A DNA stretch of 64,000 nucleotides from Komagataeibacter nataicola (GCF_003207795.1 NZ_NIRT01000006.1:1-64000), one strand, 5' to 3'; positions 8,889 through 17,891 are shown, numbered from the stretch's first letter. Translations and numbers: made by a program. Notes: generated by a model from the sequence alone, not told the origin.

Positions 8889-10211
8889 ATGAAAGCGCCT
8901 GCCCTCGGGCCGGAATTCGTGGGCCGCACAGGGCAGATACTGGAACGGCTGAACCGGCTGTATCCGGCCCTGATCGACCTGTCGCTCACCCGGCTTGAAA
9001 CGCTGCTTGGCCGCCTTGGCCACCCCGAGCGCCACATGCCGCCTGTCGTGCACGTGGCGGGCACCAACGGCAAGGGCAGTACCTGCGCCTTCATGCGCGC
9101 CGTGGCCGAGGCGGCGGGCTGGCGCGTGCATGTGCTCACCTCGCCCCACCTCGTGCATGTGACCGAGCGCTTCCGCATTGCGGGCCAGATCGTGAGCGAG
9201 CACGAACTCGCCGCCGTGCTTGAAGAGATCGAACAGGTCAACGCAGGCGCCCCCATTACGGTGTTCGAGGTGCTGACAGCGGCAGGCTTCATGCTCAGCG
9301 CCCGCCACCCGGCGGAGCTGACAATTGTTGAGGTCGGCCTCGGTGGCCGGTGCGACGCGACCAACGTGATCCAGCGCCCCGCAGCCTGCGCCATTACCGC
9401 CATCTCGATGGACCATGAGGCCTTTCTGGGCGATACGCTCGGCGCCATTGCGGGCGAGAAGGCCGGCATCATCAAGCACGGCGTGCCAGTGGCCACAGGC
9501 CGCCAGCCTGCCGAGGTAATGGAGGTCATTGCCCGCACCGCGCGCGCGCAGGCGGCCCCGCTGTGGCGGCGTGACCATGAATGGTTCATCGCCCCCACGG
9601 CTCAGGGCACCGCCCTGCGCTACCGTGACGCCCATGGCACGCTGGAGCTGCCCCTGCCCGGCCTGCGCGGCGCCCACCAGATTGATAATGCGGGGCTGGC
9701 CATCGCCACCCTGCGGGCAAGCACCCTGCCCGTGCCCGCTCAGGGCTGGGCGGGCATTGCCCAGGCACGCTGGCCCGCGCGCATGCAGCGCCTGTCGGGC
9801 CATCTGGCGGCCCTTCTGCCTGCCCGGTGGGAACTATGGCTTGATGGTGGCCACAACCCCGGCGCGGGCGAAGTGCTGGCGCAGGTGATGGATGAGTGGG
9901 CAGACAGGCCCACCCATCTGGTCATTGGCATGAAGCAGACCAAGGATGCCACCGGTTTCCTCGCTCCGCTGCTGCCGCGCGCCGCCTCCATCCAGGCTGT
10001 AGCGGAAGAAGGCCAGCATCTGGCCCAGCCCGTGGCCGACATCGTGGCCGCATCAGGCGGCCGCGCCACGGCAGGCCCGACCCTGCACGCTGCCCTGAGC
10101 CATCTTGTGGCCGGAGCAGGCGCGGATGCCCCTCCTGCCCGCGTGATCATATGCGGCAGCCTGTACCTGGCCGGCGTGGCGCTACAGCGCGATGGCTGGC
10201 GGCCGGACTGA
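8889..10211 (+). CDS. folC: Bifunctional folylpolyglutamate / dihydrofolate synthase
   Basis: It adds glutamate to dihydropteroate and folates using ATP. 440 residues. The Mur-ligase P-loop HVAGTNGKGST (about residues 56-66) and the following LTSPHLVHVTERFRI loop are diagnostic, and LWLDGGHNPG marks the C-terminal domain. It is co-oriented with and close to accD. Repeat copy 4 follows within 10 bases of the stop and faces the convergent transporter gene. Confidence 0.95.
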   Translation: MKAPALGPEFVGRTGQILERLNRLYPALIDLSLTRLETLLGRLGHPERHMPPVVHVAGTNGKGSTCAFMRAVAEAAGWRVHVLTSPHLVHVTERFRIAGQIVSEHELAAVLEEIEQVNAGAPITVFEVLTAAGFMLSARHPAELTIVEVGLGGRCDATNVIQRPAACAITAISMDHEAFLGDTLGAIAGEKAGIIKHGVPVATGRQPAEVMEVIARTARAQAAPLWRRDHEWFIAPTAQGTALRYRDAHGTLELPLPGLRGAHQIDNAGLAIATLRASTLPVPAQGWAGIAQARWPARMQRLSGHLAALLPARWELWLDGGHNPGAGEVLAQVMDEWADRPTHLVIGMKQTKDATGFLAPLLPRAASIQAVAEEGQHLAQPVADIVAASGGRATAGPTLHAALSHLVAGAGADAPPARVIICGSLYLAGVALQRDGWRPD

Positions 10212-10220
10212 AAACAGATA

Positions 10221-10298
10221 AACGTTTTTGGTGAAGCCTTTTCCAGAAAGCTTCAGAAGAAGCCGCCTTTTTGAAAAAAGGGGCACCCAAAAACCTTT
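10221..10298 (-). repeat. Three-stem intergenic repeat, copy 4
   Basis: Reverse orientation: on the plus strand hairpin B (imperfect GAAGCC..AGCTTC) comes first, then hairpin A (gccgcc..ggggc), closing with CACCCAAAAACC. It sits between the convergent folC and sugar transporter stops. Read from the minus strand it immediately follows the transporter gene in the common A-then-B order. Confidence 0.85.
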
Positions 10299-10303
10299 AC
10301 TTT

Positions 10304-11719
10304 CTATTTATCCTCCGGCAGTGGCGCGCCCCGCCCGATCTCGCGCAGCGGCAGCCCCGCCATCAGGCGCTGCTCGATCTTTTCAAGCGACATGTCCCGC
10401 GTCTCGGGGATGAAGCGCCACGTGACCAGCACAAAAAACAGGTTGAAGCCCGCAAACAGCCAGAAGGTGGGGCCATTGCCCATCCACTGCAGCAGCGACA
10501 GGAAGCTTGCGCCCACGATCATGTTGGCGATCCAGTTGGTGAGCGTGGAGATGGAAATGCCAAGGTCACGCCCCTGCAGTGGCTGCACCTCCGAGCACAG
10601 CACCCAGATCAGCGGACCCGCCGACATGGCGAAGCCGGAAATATAGATCAGCAGCATGAACACCGCGATGATCTGCTCCGACTGGTCCAGATGCGGGCGG
10701 TTGAGCATGAAGCCAAGGCTGCCCATGCCCACCGCCATGATCAGGAAACCGGTATAGAGGATCGGCTTGCGCCCCCAGCGATCGACAAGGCCAATGGCAA
10801 TGAAGGTGGCCAGCATGTTCACCAGCCCCACCATGGCCGTGCACCAAAGCTGCGCGGGGCCGACATAGCCTGCGAGCGCGAAGATCTTGGGGGCGTAATA
10901 CATCACCACGTTCACGCCCGCGAGCTGCTGCATGACCTGCAGCGTCATGCCCAGAAAGATGGAGCGGCGGAAATTGCGGTTGTTGCGCAGCAGGCTCCAG
11001 CCGCGCTGCTTTTGCTGAAGCTGGCGGCTGATGTTCTGGATCTCCTGCATGGCGACGCTCCTGTCGTTGCGCAGGTCTTCCAGCACTTCCAGTGCTTCCT
11101 TGCGGCGGCCGCGCATCATGAGCCAGCGCGGGCTGTAGGGCAGGAACAGCACGCCAATCAGGAACAGCACGCCCGGCACGGCGGCCACGGCGAACATGCC
11201 GCGCCAGTTGCCCGAATAGCTAAACATGGTGTTGCTGAGAAAGGCGATGAAAATGCCCGCCGTAATCATGAGCTGGTAGGTCGAGATCATGGCGCCACGC
11301 GCCTGCTCGCTTGCAATCTCGGACAGGTAGAGTGGCGCCGTGAACGCCGCCACCCCGATGGCGAGCCCCATGATGAGCCGCCCCGCAATCATGGACGGGA
11401 TGGACCACGCCAGCGCGCAGGCCAGCGAACCCGCCACGAACACGGCCGCCCCCACCAGCAGCGCATGCTTGCGCCCGATCTGGTGCGACATCCAGCCCCC
11501 GCACAGCGAGCCGATAGCAGCGCCCCCCATCATGGCGCTGACAATCCATTCCTGCTCGAAGGTGGTGGCGTGGAAGTTGGCGGCGAGCAGGTCGAGCGCA
11601 CCGGATATGACCCCGATATCAAGCCCGGCCATGAGGCCTGCGAGCGCCGCGAGGCAACCAATGATGAGGGTACGCATCCGGGCCGAATCAAATACGGGCG
11701 GCGCAGGCTGATTTTCCAT
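10304..11719 (-). CDS. MFS sugar porter (sugar:H+ symporter, GalP/XylE type)
   Basis: 471 residues, 12 predicted membrane helices. Sugar porter motifs are present: GGWMSHQIGRKHALL (loop 2-3), GRLIMGLAIGVA, PLYLSEIA, PYSPRWLMMRGR before the central loop, QLAGVNVVMYYAPKIF in helix 7, and PETRDMSLEKIE at the C-terminus. It probably imports a hexose or pentose with protons across the inner membrane; the exact sugar cannot be read from sequence. It stands alone, convergent with folC. The ATG at 11719 is followed by a polar 15-residue tail and the first helix. Confidence 0.92.
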   Translation of the reverse strand: MENQPAPPVFDSARMRTLIIGCLAALAGLMAGLDIGVISGALDLLAANFHATTFEQEWIVSAMMGGAAIGSLCGGWMSHQIGRKHALLVGAAVFVAGSLACALAWSIPSMIAGRLIMGLAIGVAAFTAPLYLSEIASEQARGAMISTYQLMITAGIFIAFLSNTMFSYSGNWRGMFAVAAVPGVLFLIGVLFLPYSPRWLMMRGRRKEALEVLEDLRNDRSVAMQEIQNISRQLQQKQRGWSLLRNNRNFRRSIFLGMTLQVMQQLAGVNVVMYYAPKIFALAGYVGPAQLWCTAMVGLVNMLATFIAIGLVDRWGRKPILYTGFLIMAVGMGSLGFMLNRPHLDQSEQIIAVFMLLIYISGFAMSAGPLIWVLCSEVQPLQGRDLGISISTLTNWIANMIVGASFLSLLQWMGNGPTFWLFAGFNLFFVLVTWRFIPETRDMSLEKIEQRLMAGLPLREIGRGAPLPEDK

Positions 11720-11763
11720 TAAAATCCGGTCCTTTGATATTTTTCTTGTTGCCGGTGATCACA

Positions 11764-12306
11764 TTATTCCTGCCGCGCGAGACCGGTCAGGAGAAAGAAC
11801 GATACACCATATTCGCGCGTCTGGTCGGGATCATGTTCCAGCAGCCTGTCGATGACAAATCGTTTTACCCTAAAAACAACGGGGCTATCTGATCTATGCC
11901 CTGCTTCACTATCCGATTCCATGACTTCCATCATATTTGCAAGCCATGGAAGCACGCCGGGGCGCTCGGTCAGCACAAGGGGCGCGCGCGGCGAGAACAG
12001 GAGCGTGCCGCGCGCACGCAGCATATCCAGCCCGGCGGCAGTGGTGATGTGGTAAAGATAGCCATCCGGCCCGTCATCCGGGCGCAGGGCGTGGACCGGC
12101 ACCACGGCCAGCCCCAGCGCCGTGATATCAAGATAGGTCAGCGCGTGCGGGCGATCCGTCGTGGCCCCGGCAAACAGGTCGGGCTGCGCCCCGGCCACGG
12201 GTGGCGGCGCAACGGGCGGGGCCGCAGGCCGCCTGCGGCGCGGGTGCCGGGGTGCGGTGGGTATGAGCGGCAGTCCCGCCATCCTGCCTTTGCGCCCCTG
12301 CCCCAT
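11764..12306 (-). CDS. Hypothetical protein with YxYHITxxAGL motif
   Basis: 180 residues, not assigned. A proline/arginine-rich, disordered N-terminus (residues 1-55) precedes a compact domain containing YLYHITTAAGLDMLRARG, LLFSPRAPLVLTERPG and VVFRVKRFVIDRLLEHD. The first segment resembles in shape the opening strand and helix of small ADP-ribosyltransferase-like or DUF952-like folds (YHIT...L), but the match is too short to claim. It lies 64 bases after the Zur-like gene on the same strand, so they may share a transcript. The 3' part is locally AT-richer than its neighbours. Confidence 0.6.
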   Translation of the reverse strand: MGQGRKGRMAGLPLIPTAPRHPRRRRPAAPPVAPPPVAGAQPDLFAGATTDRPHALTYLDITALGLAVVPVHALRPDDGPDGYLYHITTAAGLDMLRARGTLLFSPRAPLVLTERPGVLPWLANMMEVMESDSEAGHRSDSPVVFRVKRFVIDRLLEHDPDQTREYGVSFFLLTGLARQE

Positions 12307-12370
12307 GCATCCGCCCCATCAATACCGGCTCACGCCCCGCCAGGGCCGCGCCTGCTCCGTTCAACCACCC

Positions 12371-12868
12371 TCAGCCACACGCGGCGCACAGGCCTTCAGC
12401 CTCGATGGTGGTCTGCCGCACCGTAAAGCCCCGCGCCTTTGTCACTTCAAGCAGCGCCTTGAGGATATGGGGATCATCGAGTTCGGTCACGCGCCCGCAC
12501 GCGCTACAGATCAGGAACTGCGCCGCATGAACATGCCCGTGGCAGGCATGCCCCGATTCCAGCATGTGCCTGCACCCCACGAAGGCGGAAAGCCGCTCGA
12601 TCTTGTGGATCAGCCCCTGCTCCATCAGAAAATCCAGCGCCCGGTACACCGTGGGCGGCGCCACCGGGCGGCCACGGCTGGCACGGATCTGTTCAAGCAG
12701 TTCATAAGCGCCCAGCGGCCGGTCGGCGGCCAGCACCAGCCCGAGCACCAGGCGGCGCATGTCGGTCAGCCTGACCGCGCGCGCGGCGCACAGGCTGGCA
12801 GCCTGCTCAAGCAGGGACTCCATCCCTGCGGGCAGGCCGGTTCCAGCCGTCTGTGTCATGCGGGCCAC
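12371..12868 (-). CDS. Fur-family transcriptional regulator, Zur-like
   Basis: 165 residues from a GTG at 12868 that has AGGAG 7 bases upstream; the ATG at 12859 lacks a well-placed site. A winged-helix domain (RLTDMRRLVLGLVL, APPTVYRALDFLMEQGLIHKIE) is followed by a dimerisation domain with the metal ligands HACHGHVHAAQFLICSACG and a final CAAC. Two Cys-x2-Cys pairs form the structural zinc site, as in Zur proteins. The likely role is zinc- (or iron-) dependent repression. No zinc ABC transporter adjoins it. A 43-residue membrane protein gene precedes it. Confidence 0.88.
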   Translation of the reverse strand: MARMTQTAGTGLPAGMESLLEQAASLCAARAVRLTDMRRLVLGLVLAADRPLGAYELLEQIRASRGRPVAPPTVYRALDFLMEQGLIHKIERLSAFVGCRHMLESGHACHGHVHAAQFLICSACGRVTELDDPHILKALLEVTKARGFTVRQTTIEAEGLCAACG

Positions 12869-12931
12869 TGCTGTGCTCCTGTGCGGTTGCCGGGAGGCTC
12901 CAACCACCCTGCCCTATGCCCCGGCAGGCGG

Positions 12932-13063
12932 TCAGTCCGGCAGGTGATCCACCCACATGGCCATCAGGGCCAAAAAAAGGGCAAGTCCCGCATGTATCCA
13001 GATCAGCCCGCGCAGCGTCAAGACAGGAACCTGCGGGGCACGGGCGCGCGGGGTCTGTGTCAT
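12932..13063 (-). CDS. Small single-span membrane protein (43 residues)
   Basis: The frame reads MTQTPRARAPQVPV, then a hydrophobic stretch (LIWIHAGLALFLALMAMWV, about residues 20-38) and ends HLPD. GGAG lies 8 bases before the ATG, a good ribosome site. One membrane helix with a positively charged N-terminus predicts an N-in topology. It is 63 bases upstream of the Zur-like gene on the same strand, so a shared transcript and a link to metal regulation are plausible. No family recognised; coding status rests on the ribosome site, helix and position. Confidence 0.55.
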   Translation of the reverse strand: MTQTPRARAPQVPVLTLRGLIWIHAGLALFLALMAMWVDHLPD

Positions 13064-13140
13064 GGCGTTGGCTCCATTCTGTTGCATTGCCATGCATGCA
13101 CCAGAAGGCTGGATTTTTTCTTAATGTAGAAGACGTATAA

Positions 13141-13207
13141 AAAATTTCTGATAAAGCTTTTTCAAAAATCTTCAGAAAAAACAGCGTCTTTTTTTAAAAA
13201 AGCGGCA
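13141..13207 (-). repeat. Three-stem intergenic repeat, copy 5 (degenerate)
   Basis: A decayed, reverse-oriented copy: hairpin B remnant aaagctttttcaaaaatcttc, then hairpin A remnant gcgtcttttttt..aaaaaagcggc. The complementary outer arms are largely lost. On the minus strand it directly follows the flavin reductase stop. Confidence 0.65.
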
Positions 13208-13702
13208 CTATTCGCCCGGCGCATGGGGCAGCATGTGGTAGCTGCGGTTGAAATAGACCAGCCCGCCACGGGGGCTGGAATTGCGCAGGCTTTCCACCGC
13301 GCCGAACATGACGCTGTGGGTACCCACTTCCACAATCCGCTCAATGCGGCAGTCAAGCGACAGCACGGCCTCGTTCAGCACGGGCGCACCGGTGGTCAGC
13401 GTATCCCAATGGCCGGAACGGAAGCGCTCGGCCTGCTCGAGCGGGCTTGCGAACACGCCCGATATGTCCTGCTGGTCAGCGGCAAGTACGTTGATGCACA
13501 TGGCCGCATCCACCCGGAAGCGGTCGCGCACGCGGGAGTTGCGGTTGAGGCAGACCAGGACCGTGGGCGGCGTATCGGTAACCGAACACACGGCGGACGC
13601 GGTAAAACCCGCCGGGTCTTCCAGTGTTCCCGTCGTGACAACATTTACGGCCGCGCCAAGGCGGGCCATGGCGTTGCGAAAGGTGAGGGCGTCAATCCCC
13701 AT
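13208..13702 (-). CDS. Flavin reductase domain protein (HpaC/RutF type)
   Basis: 164 residues from ATG 13702 (CGAGG about 10 bases upstream; the frame stays open to 13810). The family pattern is intact: FRNAMARLGAAVNVVTT, PAGFTASAVCSVTDTPPTVLVCLN, INVLAADQQDIS, VFGAVESLR-like end and YFNRSYHML. Such proteins use NAD(P)H to reduce free FMN or FAD for a partner monooxygenase; none is encoded nearby. It is divergent from the hydrolase at 13828 across 125 bases. Confidence 0.88.
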   Translation of the reverse strand: MGIDALTFRNAMARLGAAVNVVTTGTLEDPAGFTASAVCSVTDTPPTVLVCLNRNSRVRDRFRVDAAMCINVLAADQQDISGVFASPLEQAERFRSGHWDTLTTGAPVLNEAVLSLDCRIERIVEVGTHSVMFGAVESLRNSSPRGGLVYFNRSYHMLPHAPGE

Positions 13703-13827
13703 GGTGCTTCTGCCTCGGTAACTGTGCATGCCTGTGGTCCGCACGCAGCCGTGACGCCGGACAGCAGCGGAGGTAGCGCATTCTATCGTCATTGAATACC
13801 GCAAAACCACACGAAAGGACGCAACCC

Positions 13828-14889
13828 GTGCCCCCCGAACCCATCCGCACCCGCCAGGAAGGCGCGCTAGGCCGCATCACGCTCGCCCGCCCCGAGGCGC
13901 TCAATGCCCTGAACCTGGACATGATCCACCACCTTGCCGCCACCCTGCGCGCGTGGCGCCATGATCCGAGCGTTGAAACCGTGCTGCTTGACAGCACCAG
14001 CCCCAGAGCCTTCTGCGCGGGCGGGGATATCCGCGCCATCCGCGCCCTGCTGCACGAGCGCGGGGTAGAAGCGGCGGCAGAACCCTTCCGCCACAGCTAC
14101 CGGCTGGCCTCGATGCTGGCAGGCTACCCCAAGCCGGTTGTCTCGTTTCTTGACGGGATCTGCATGGGCGGCGGCGTGGGGCTTGGCGGGCATGTACGCC
14201 ACCGCATCGTGACCGAGCGCGCCTGCGTGGCCATGCCGGAGAACGCCATTGCGCTGACACCGGATGCGGGCGGGTCCTACCTGCTCTCCCGCGCGCCGGG
14301 GCTGAGCGGGCTGCGCCTTGCCCTGACCGGCGGGCGCATGAACGCCACCACGGCCATCGCCGCGGGCTTTGCCGACCGGCAGGCCCCCTCCGGCCAGCTT
14401 GAAAGCATAAGGCAGGCGCTCGCCCATCTGCCCGCAGGGCAGGTGATGGACAGCCTGCCACCCTGCCCTGCCCTTGATGGCGGCCCGGACACCGCCACCA
14501 TCGCCCCGGTCTATGACGCGCCGGACGTGGCGACGGTAATGGCGCGGCTACAGGCCCATCCGGCCCCATGGGCGCAGGCCGACCTTGCCGCCATGCAGGG
14601 AGCCTGCCCGTTCTCGCTGTGCATCACTTATGCCGCCTACCATGCCGCGCGCGCCCTGCCCGACCTTGACCATGTGCTCGAACAGGAATTCCAGTTAATC
14701 AGCCAGTTGCTGCGCCGCCCCGATTTCGCCGAGGGGGTGCGCGCCCGCCTGATCGACAAGGACAATGCGCCGCGCTGGTCACCGCCCACGCTGGGCGACG
14801 TGTCCGGACGGGAAATTGCCTCCTGCCTGCAAAACCATGCATCCTTTTCCCTCGACCTGCCCGTGCTCGATGCGGATCAGGAAAAATAA
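13828..14889 (+). CDS. Enoyl-CoA hydratase / 3-hydroxyisobutyryl-CoA hydrolase family protein
   Basis: 353 residues from a GTG at 13828 with GAAAGGA 9 bases upstream. The crotonase core is clear: RPEALNALNLDMI, AFCAGGDIRAI (oxyanion hole), LDGICMGGGVGLGGH and MPENAIALTPDAGGSYLLSR, whose Glu and Asp match the hydrolase catalytic pair. The long C-terminal extension (DFAEGVRARLIDKDNAPRW) is diagnostic of 3-hydroxyisobutyryl-CoA hydrolases of valine breakdown. No other valine catabolic gene is nearby. selO begins 19 bases downstream. Confidence 0.88.
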   Translation: MPPEPIRTRQEGALGRITLARPEALNALNLDMIHHLAATLRAWRHDPSVETVLLDSTSPRAFCAGGDIRAIRALLHERGVEAAAEPFRHSYRLASMLAGYPKPVVSFLDGICMGGGVGLGGHVRHRIVTERACVAMPENAIALTPDAGGSYLLSRAPGLSGLRLALTGGRMNATTAIAAGFADRQAPSGQLESIRQALAHLPAGQVMDSLPPCPALDGGPDTATIAPVYDAPDVATVMARLQAHPAPWAQADLAAMQGACPFSLCITYAAYHAARALPDLDHVLEQEFQLISQLLRRPDFAEGVRARLIDKDNAPRWSPPTLGDVSGREIASCLQNHASFSLDLPVLDADQEK

Positions 14890-14908
14890 ATTATCACACA
14901 TAAAGTAT

Positions 14909-16348
14909 ATGAAAATGCCCTTCTCCACCCGTTATGCCCCCGCCACCCATCACAGCCGTCTCGGCGATGAATTCTATGACGTGGTTCAGGCCGCCACCTT
15001 CCCCGCCCATATCCTGCGTTACCGCAATCATGATGCCGAATGGCGCATCGGCCTCGACGGGCTGACGGATGCGGAGTGGATCCGCCATTTCGGCCATTTC
15101 GACCCCCTGCCCGGTTCGCTGCCCCAGCCTCTGGCGCTGCGCTATCACGGGCATCAGTTCCGGTCGTACAATCCCGATCTGGGCGATGGGCGGGGCTTCC
15201 TGTTCGCGCAACTCATGGACAGCGTGGATGGCCGCCTGCTCGATATCGGCACCAAGGGCAGCGGCACCACGCCATGGTCACGCGGGGGAGACGGGCGGCT
15301 GACGCTCAAGGGCGGCGTGCGTGAAATCCTGGCCAGCGAGCGGCTTGATGCGATGGGCGTGCGCACCTCGCGCACACTGAGCGTGATCGAAACCGGCGAG
15401 GCGCTGCACCGGGGCGATGAACCCTCGCCCACGCGCTCATGCGTGCTCGCACGGCTCAGCCATTCGCATATCCGCATCGGCACGTTCCAGCGCCTTGTGG
15501 CCAATGATGACCAGACCAGCCTGAAGCACCTCGTGGCCTATGTGCTCGAGACCTATTACCCCCACCTTGCCAATGAACCCGACCCGGCGGCGGCACTGTA
15601 CGAAGCCGCCACCACCCGCATGGCCGAGATGACGGCGCAGTGGATGACGGCGGGCTTCGTGCACGGGGTGCTCAATACCGATAACATTAATCTGACCGGC
15701 GAGAGCTTCGATTACGGCCCGTGGCGGTTCCTGCCCAGTTTCGACCCCCGCTTCACCGCCGCCTATTTCGACCATTCAGGCCTATATGCCTATGGCCGCC
15801 AGCCCGAGGCGATGATGTGGAACGTGGCCCGGCTGGGCGAGTGCCTGATCGCGCTTTCGTCACTTGAGAAAATTCAAAGTATTTTTGATGAATTCTGGGA
15901 GAAATACGAAAGATTCCTTGATATTTCTGTATTAAACCGGCTTGGCGTCAATGAAATTTCAAGAAAATCATCGCAACATCTGCGTGAATGTCTGTTCTCA
16001 TTCATGGAAGAAAGCCAGATTGGGTTTGAATTTCCGTTTTTTGACTGGTATGGTGGCCCCAAGAGCCAAAAACGGGCCATATCGGGGCCACATGCATCTT
16101 TTTATGCACAGGACAGTTTCCGCCCTGTGCGGGACGCGCTCATGCAGCATGAGCCCATGCCTGGCTGTGATCTGTCGCACCCCTATTTTGCTGACGGGGC
16201 GCCATGCCTGATGCCGGTCGAGACTGTGGAAGCCCTGTGGCAGCCCATCGCCACGGCCGATGACTGGAGCGGCCTGCACGCCACCATGGGGCACATTGCC
16301 CGCATGAAAGCGGCCCTGAACGCCCAGCCCCACGAAGGGGCAGGCTGA
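14909..16348 (+). CDS. selO: Protein adenylyltransferase SelO (YdiU/UPF0061 family)
   Basis: 479 residues, close to the family length. SelO is a pseudokinase-fold enzyme that AMPylates proteins. Recognised segments are YHGHQFRSYNPDLGDGRG, DIGTKGSGTTPWSRGGDGR (nucleotide loop with Lys), GVREILASERLDAMGV, and FVHGVLNTDNINLTGESFDYG, which carries the Asn and Asp metal ligands. The loop is GSGTTPWS rather than the usual GAGQTPYS, a divergent subgroup. Codons about 15850-16115 are much more AT-rich than the rest of the gene. Start ATG 14909 (alternative 14915) has only a weak ribosome site. Confidence 0.88.
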   Translation: MKMPFSTRYAPATHHSRLGDEFYDVVQAATFPAHILRYRNHDAEWRIGLDGLTDAEWIRHFGHFDPLPGSLPQPLALRYHGHQFRSYNPDLGDGRGFLFAQLMDSVDGRLLDIGTKGSGTTPWSRGGDGRLTLKGGVREILASERLDAMGVRTSRTLSVIETGEALHRGDEPSPTRSCVLARLSHSHIRIGTFQRLVANDDQTSLKHLVAYVLETYYPHLANEPDPAAALYEAATTRMAEMTAQWMTAGFVHGVLNTDNINLTGESFDYGPWRFLPSFDPRFTAAYFDHSGLYAYGRQPEAMMWNVARLGECLIALSSLEKIQSIFDEFWEKYERFLDISVLNRLGVNEISRKSSQHLRECLFSFMEESQIGFEFPFFDWYGGPKSQKRAISGPHASFYAQDSFRPVRDALMQHEPMPGCDLSHPYFADGAPCLMPVETVEALWQPIATADDWSGLHATMGHIARMKAALNAQPHEGAG

Positions 16349-16412
16349 CCCTGCGGGGGAACCGGGCCGATACGGATGAATTATAACAACAAGGAAAGGA
16401 AAAGGCACCCGC

Positions 16413-17891
16413 ATGAACACCCAGTCCCCCCCAACCCAGACCACGCAGCAGCCCACCGAACCGCTACCCGATCTGTCGCAGATCGAGATTTCCCCCAACG
16501 CGCGCAAGACCCTGTGGCTCGCAGCCATCGTGGCCGCAATCTGTGGCGGCCTCTATGGTTACGATACCGGCATCGTATCGGGCGCGCTTTTGCTCATTAC
16601 CAAGGACTTCCACCTCAGCAGCTTCCTGCAGGAGATGGTGGCCTCCGCCATCCTCGCGGGCGCGGTGCTGGGCTCGCTGCTCACCGGCTGGCTGTCGGAA
16701 CATTATGGCCGACGCAAATCGGTCATGATCGTAACGGCGGTGTTCGTGCTCGGCGCGCTGGCCTGCGCCTTCTCGCCTGATGTGTATACGCTGATCGCGG
16801 CGCGCGTGTTCCTCGGGCTGGCGGTGGGTGGCTCCACCCAGGTGGTGCCGATGTACATCTCGGAGCTTGCCCCCGCGCACAAGCGCGGCCACATGGTCAC
16901 GATGTTCAACATCGCCATCGGCATCGGCATCTTTGCCGCCAACATCATAGGCTTCGCCGCGCGTGATGCGTGGGGCTGGCGGCCGATGGTGGCCATTGCG
17001 GCCATTCCGGCGGCAGGCGTGTTCATCTCCATGTTCTTCCTGCCCAAGAGCCCGCGCTGGGCGGCCGAGCATGAAAGCCTGGATTCCGCCCTTGAGCAGC
17101 TCCAGCGCATCCGCACCTCCGAGCGCGAGATCCGTCGCGAGATGCGCCGCATCCACGCCAATGCCAATGAGGAAACCGACCCGCGCGATGTCGGCTGGCG
17201 CGGCATCCGCCAGCCCTGGGTGCGCCCCGCACTCATCGCCGCCCTTGGCGTTGCCTTCTTCACGCAGGCAGGCGGGCTGGAGATGATGATCTATTACGCG
17301 CCGACCTTCCTGTCGGATGCGGGGTTTGGCAGTTCATCGGCGCTGATGGCCAGCATCGGCATTTCCATCATCTACCTGGTCATGACCGTGCTGGGCTCGA
17401 ACATTGTTGACCGCATCGGCCGCCGCCGCCTTGTGCTGGTCATGGGGCCGGGCAGCGTGCTGAGTCTGATCGGGCTGGGCATCATGTTCATTGCCCACCC
17501 GCAGCCGGGCAGCATGGGCAGCTGGCTGATCATTGTGTTCATGCTGCTGTTCATGGTGTTCAACGCCGGTGGCATTCAGGTGGTGGGCTGGCTGCTCGGC
17601 GCCGAGATGTTCCCGCTTTCCATGCGCGGCAACGCCACCAGCCTGCATTCCGCCATGCTGTGGGGCAGTGACCTGCTTGTCACCAGCACGGCGCTTACGC
17701 TGGTCACCAAGATCACGCTGGGGGGAACCATGTGGTTCTATGCCGGGGTGAACCTGCTTTCGGTGCTGTTCGTGTATTTCATGGTGCCCGAAACGCGCGG
17801 CGCATCGCTCGAGGATATCGAGGAAGCCCTGCGCGAAGGCCGCTTCCGCCCCACGCGCGGCAACACCGCGATCGTGGAAGAAGAAGAATAA
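16413..17891 (+). CDS. MFS sugar porter (sugar:H+ symporter)
   Basis: 492 residues with 12 predicted helices after a 30-residue polar N-terminus. Motifs: YGYDTGIVSGALLLI (helix 1), GWLSEHYGRRKSVM, GGSTQVVPMYISELAP, PKSPRWAAEHE before the central loop, EMMIYYAPTF in helix 7 and VPETRGASLEDIEE. Similar in class to the transporter at 10304-11719 but clearly divergent in sequence, so the two probably take different sugars. AAGGAAAGG lies about 10 bases before the ATG. Repeat copy 6 starts at its stop codon. Confidence 0.92.
   Translation: MNTQSPPTQTTQQPTEPLPDLSQIEISPNARKTLWLAAIVAAICGGLYGYDTGIVSGALLLITKDFHLSSFLQEMVASAILAGAVLGSLLTGWLSEHYGRRKSVMIVTAVFVLGALACAFSPDVYTLIAARVFLGLAVGGSTQVVPMYISELAPAHKRGHMVTMFNIAIGIGIFAANIIGFAARDAWGWRPMVAIAAIPAAGVFISMFFLPKSPRWAAEHESLDSALEQLQRIRTSEREIRREMRRIHANANEETDPRDVGWRGIRQPWVRPALIAALGVAFFTQAGGLEMMIYYAPTFLSDAGFGSSSALMASIGISIIYLVMTVLGSNIVDRIGRRRLVLVMGPGSVLSLIGLGIMFIAHPQPGSMGSWLIIVFMLLFMVFNAGGIQVVGWLLGAEMFPLSMRGNATSLHSAMLWGSDLLVTSTALTLVTKITLGGTMWFYAGVNLLSVLFVYFMVPETRGASLEDIEEALREGRFRPTRGNTAIVEEEE

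Noticed and set aside
8490-9803. 437-codon minus-strand frame across accD and folC
   Set aside because: It shadows two intact, well-recognised genes and has low-complexity His/Arg/Gly-rich composition.
10271-11722. 483-codon plus-strand frame opposite the sugar porter
   Set aside because: The minus strand encodes a complete 12-helix transporter; the plus frame has no recognisable domain.
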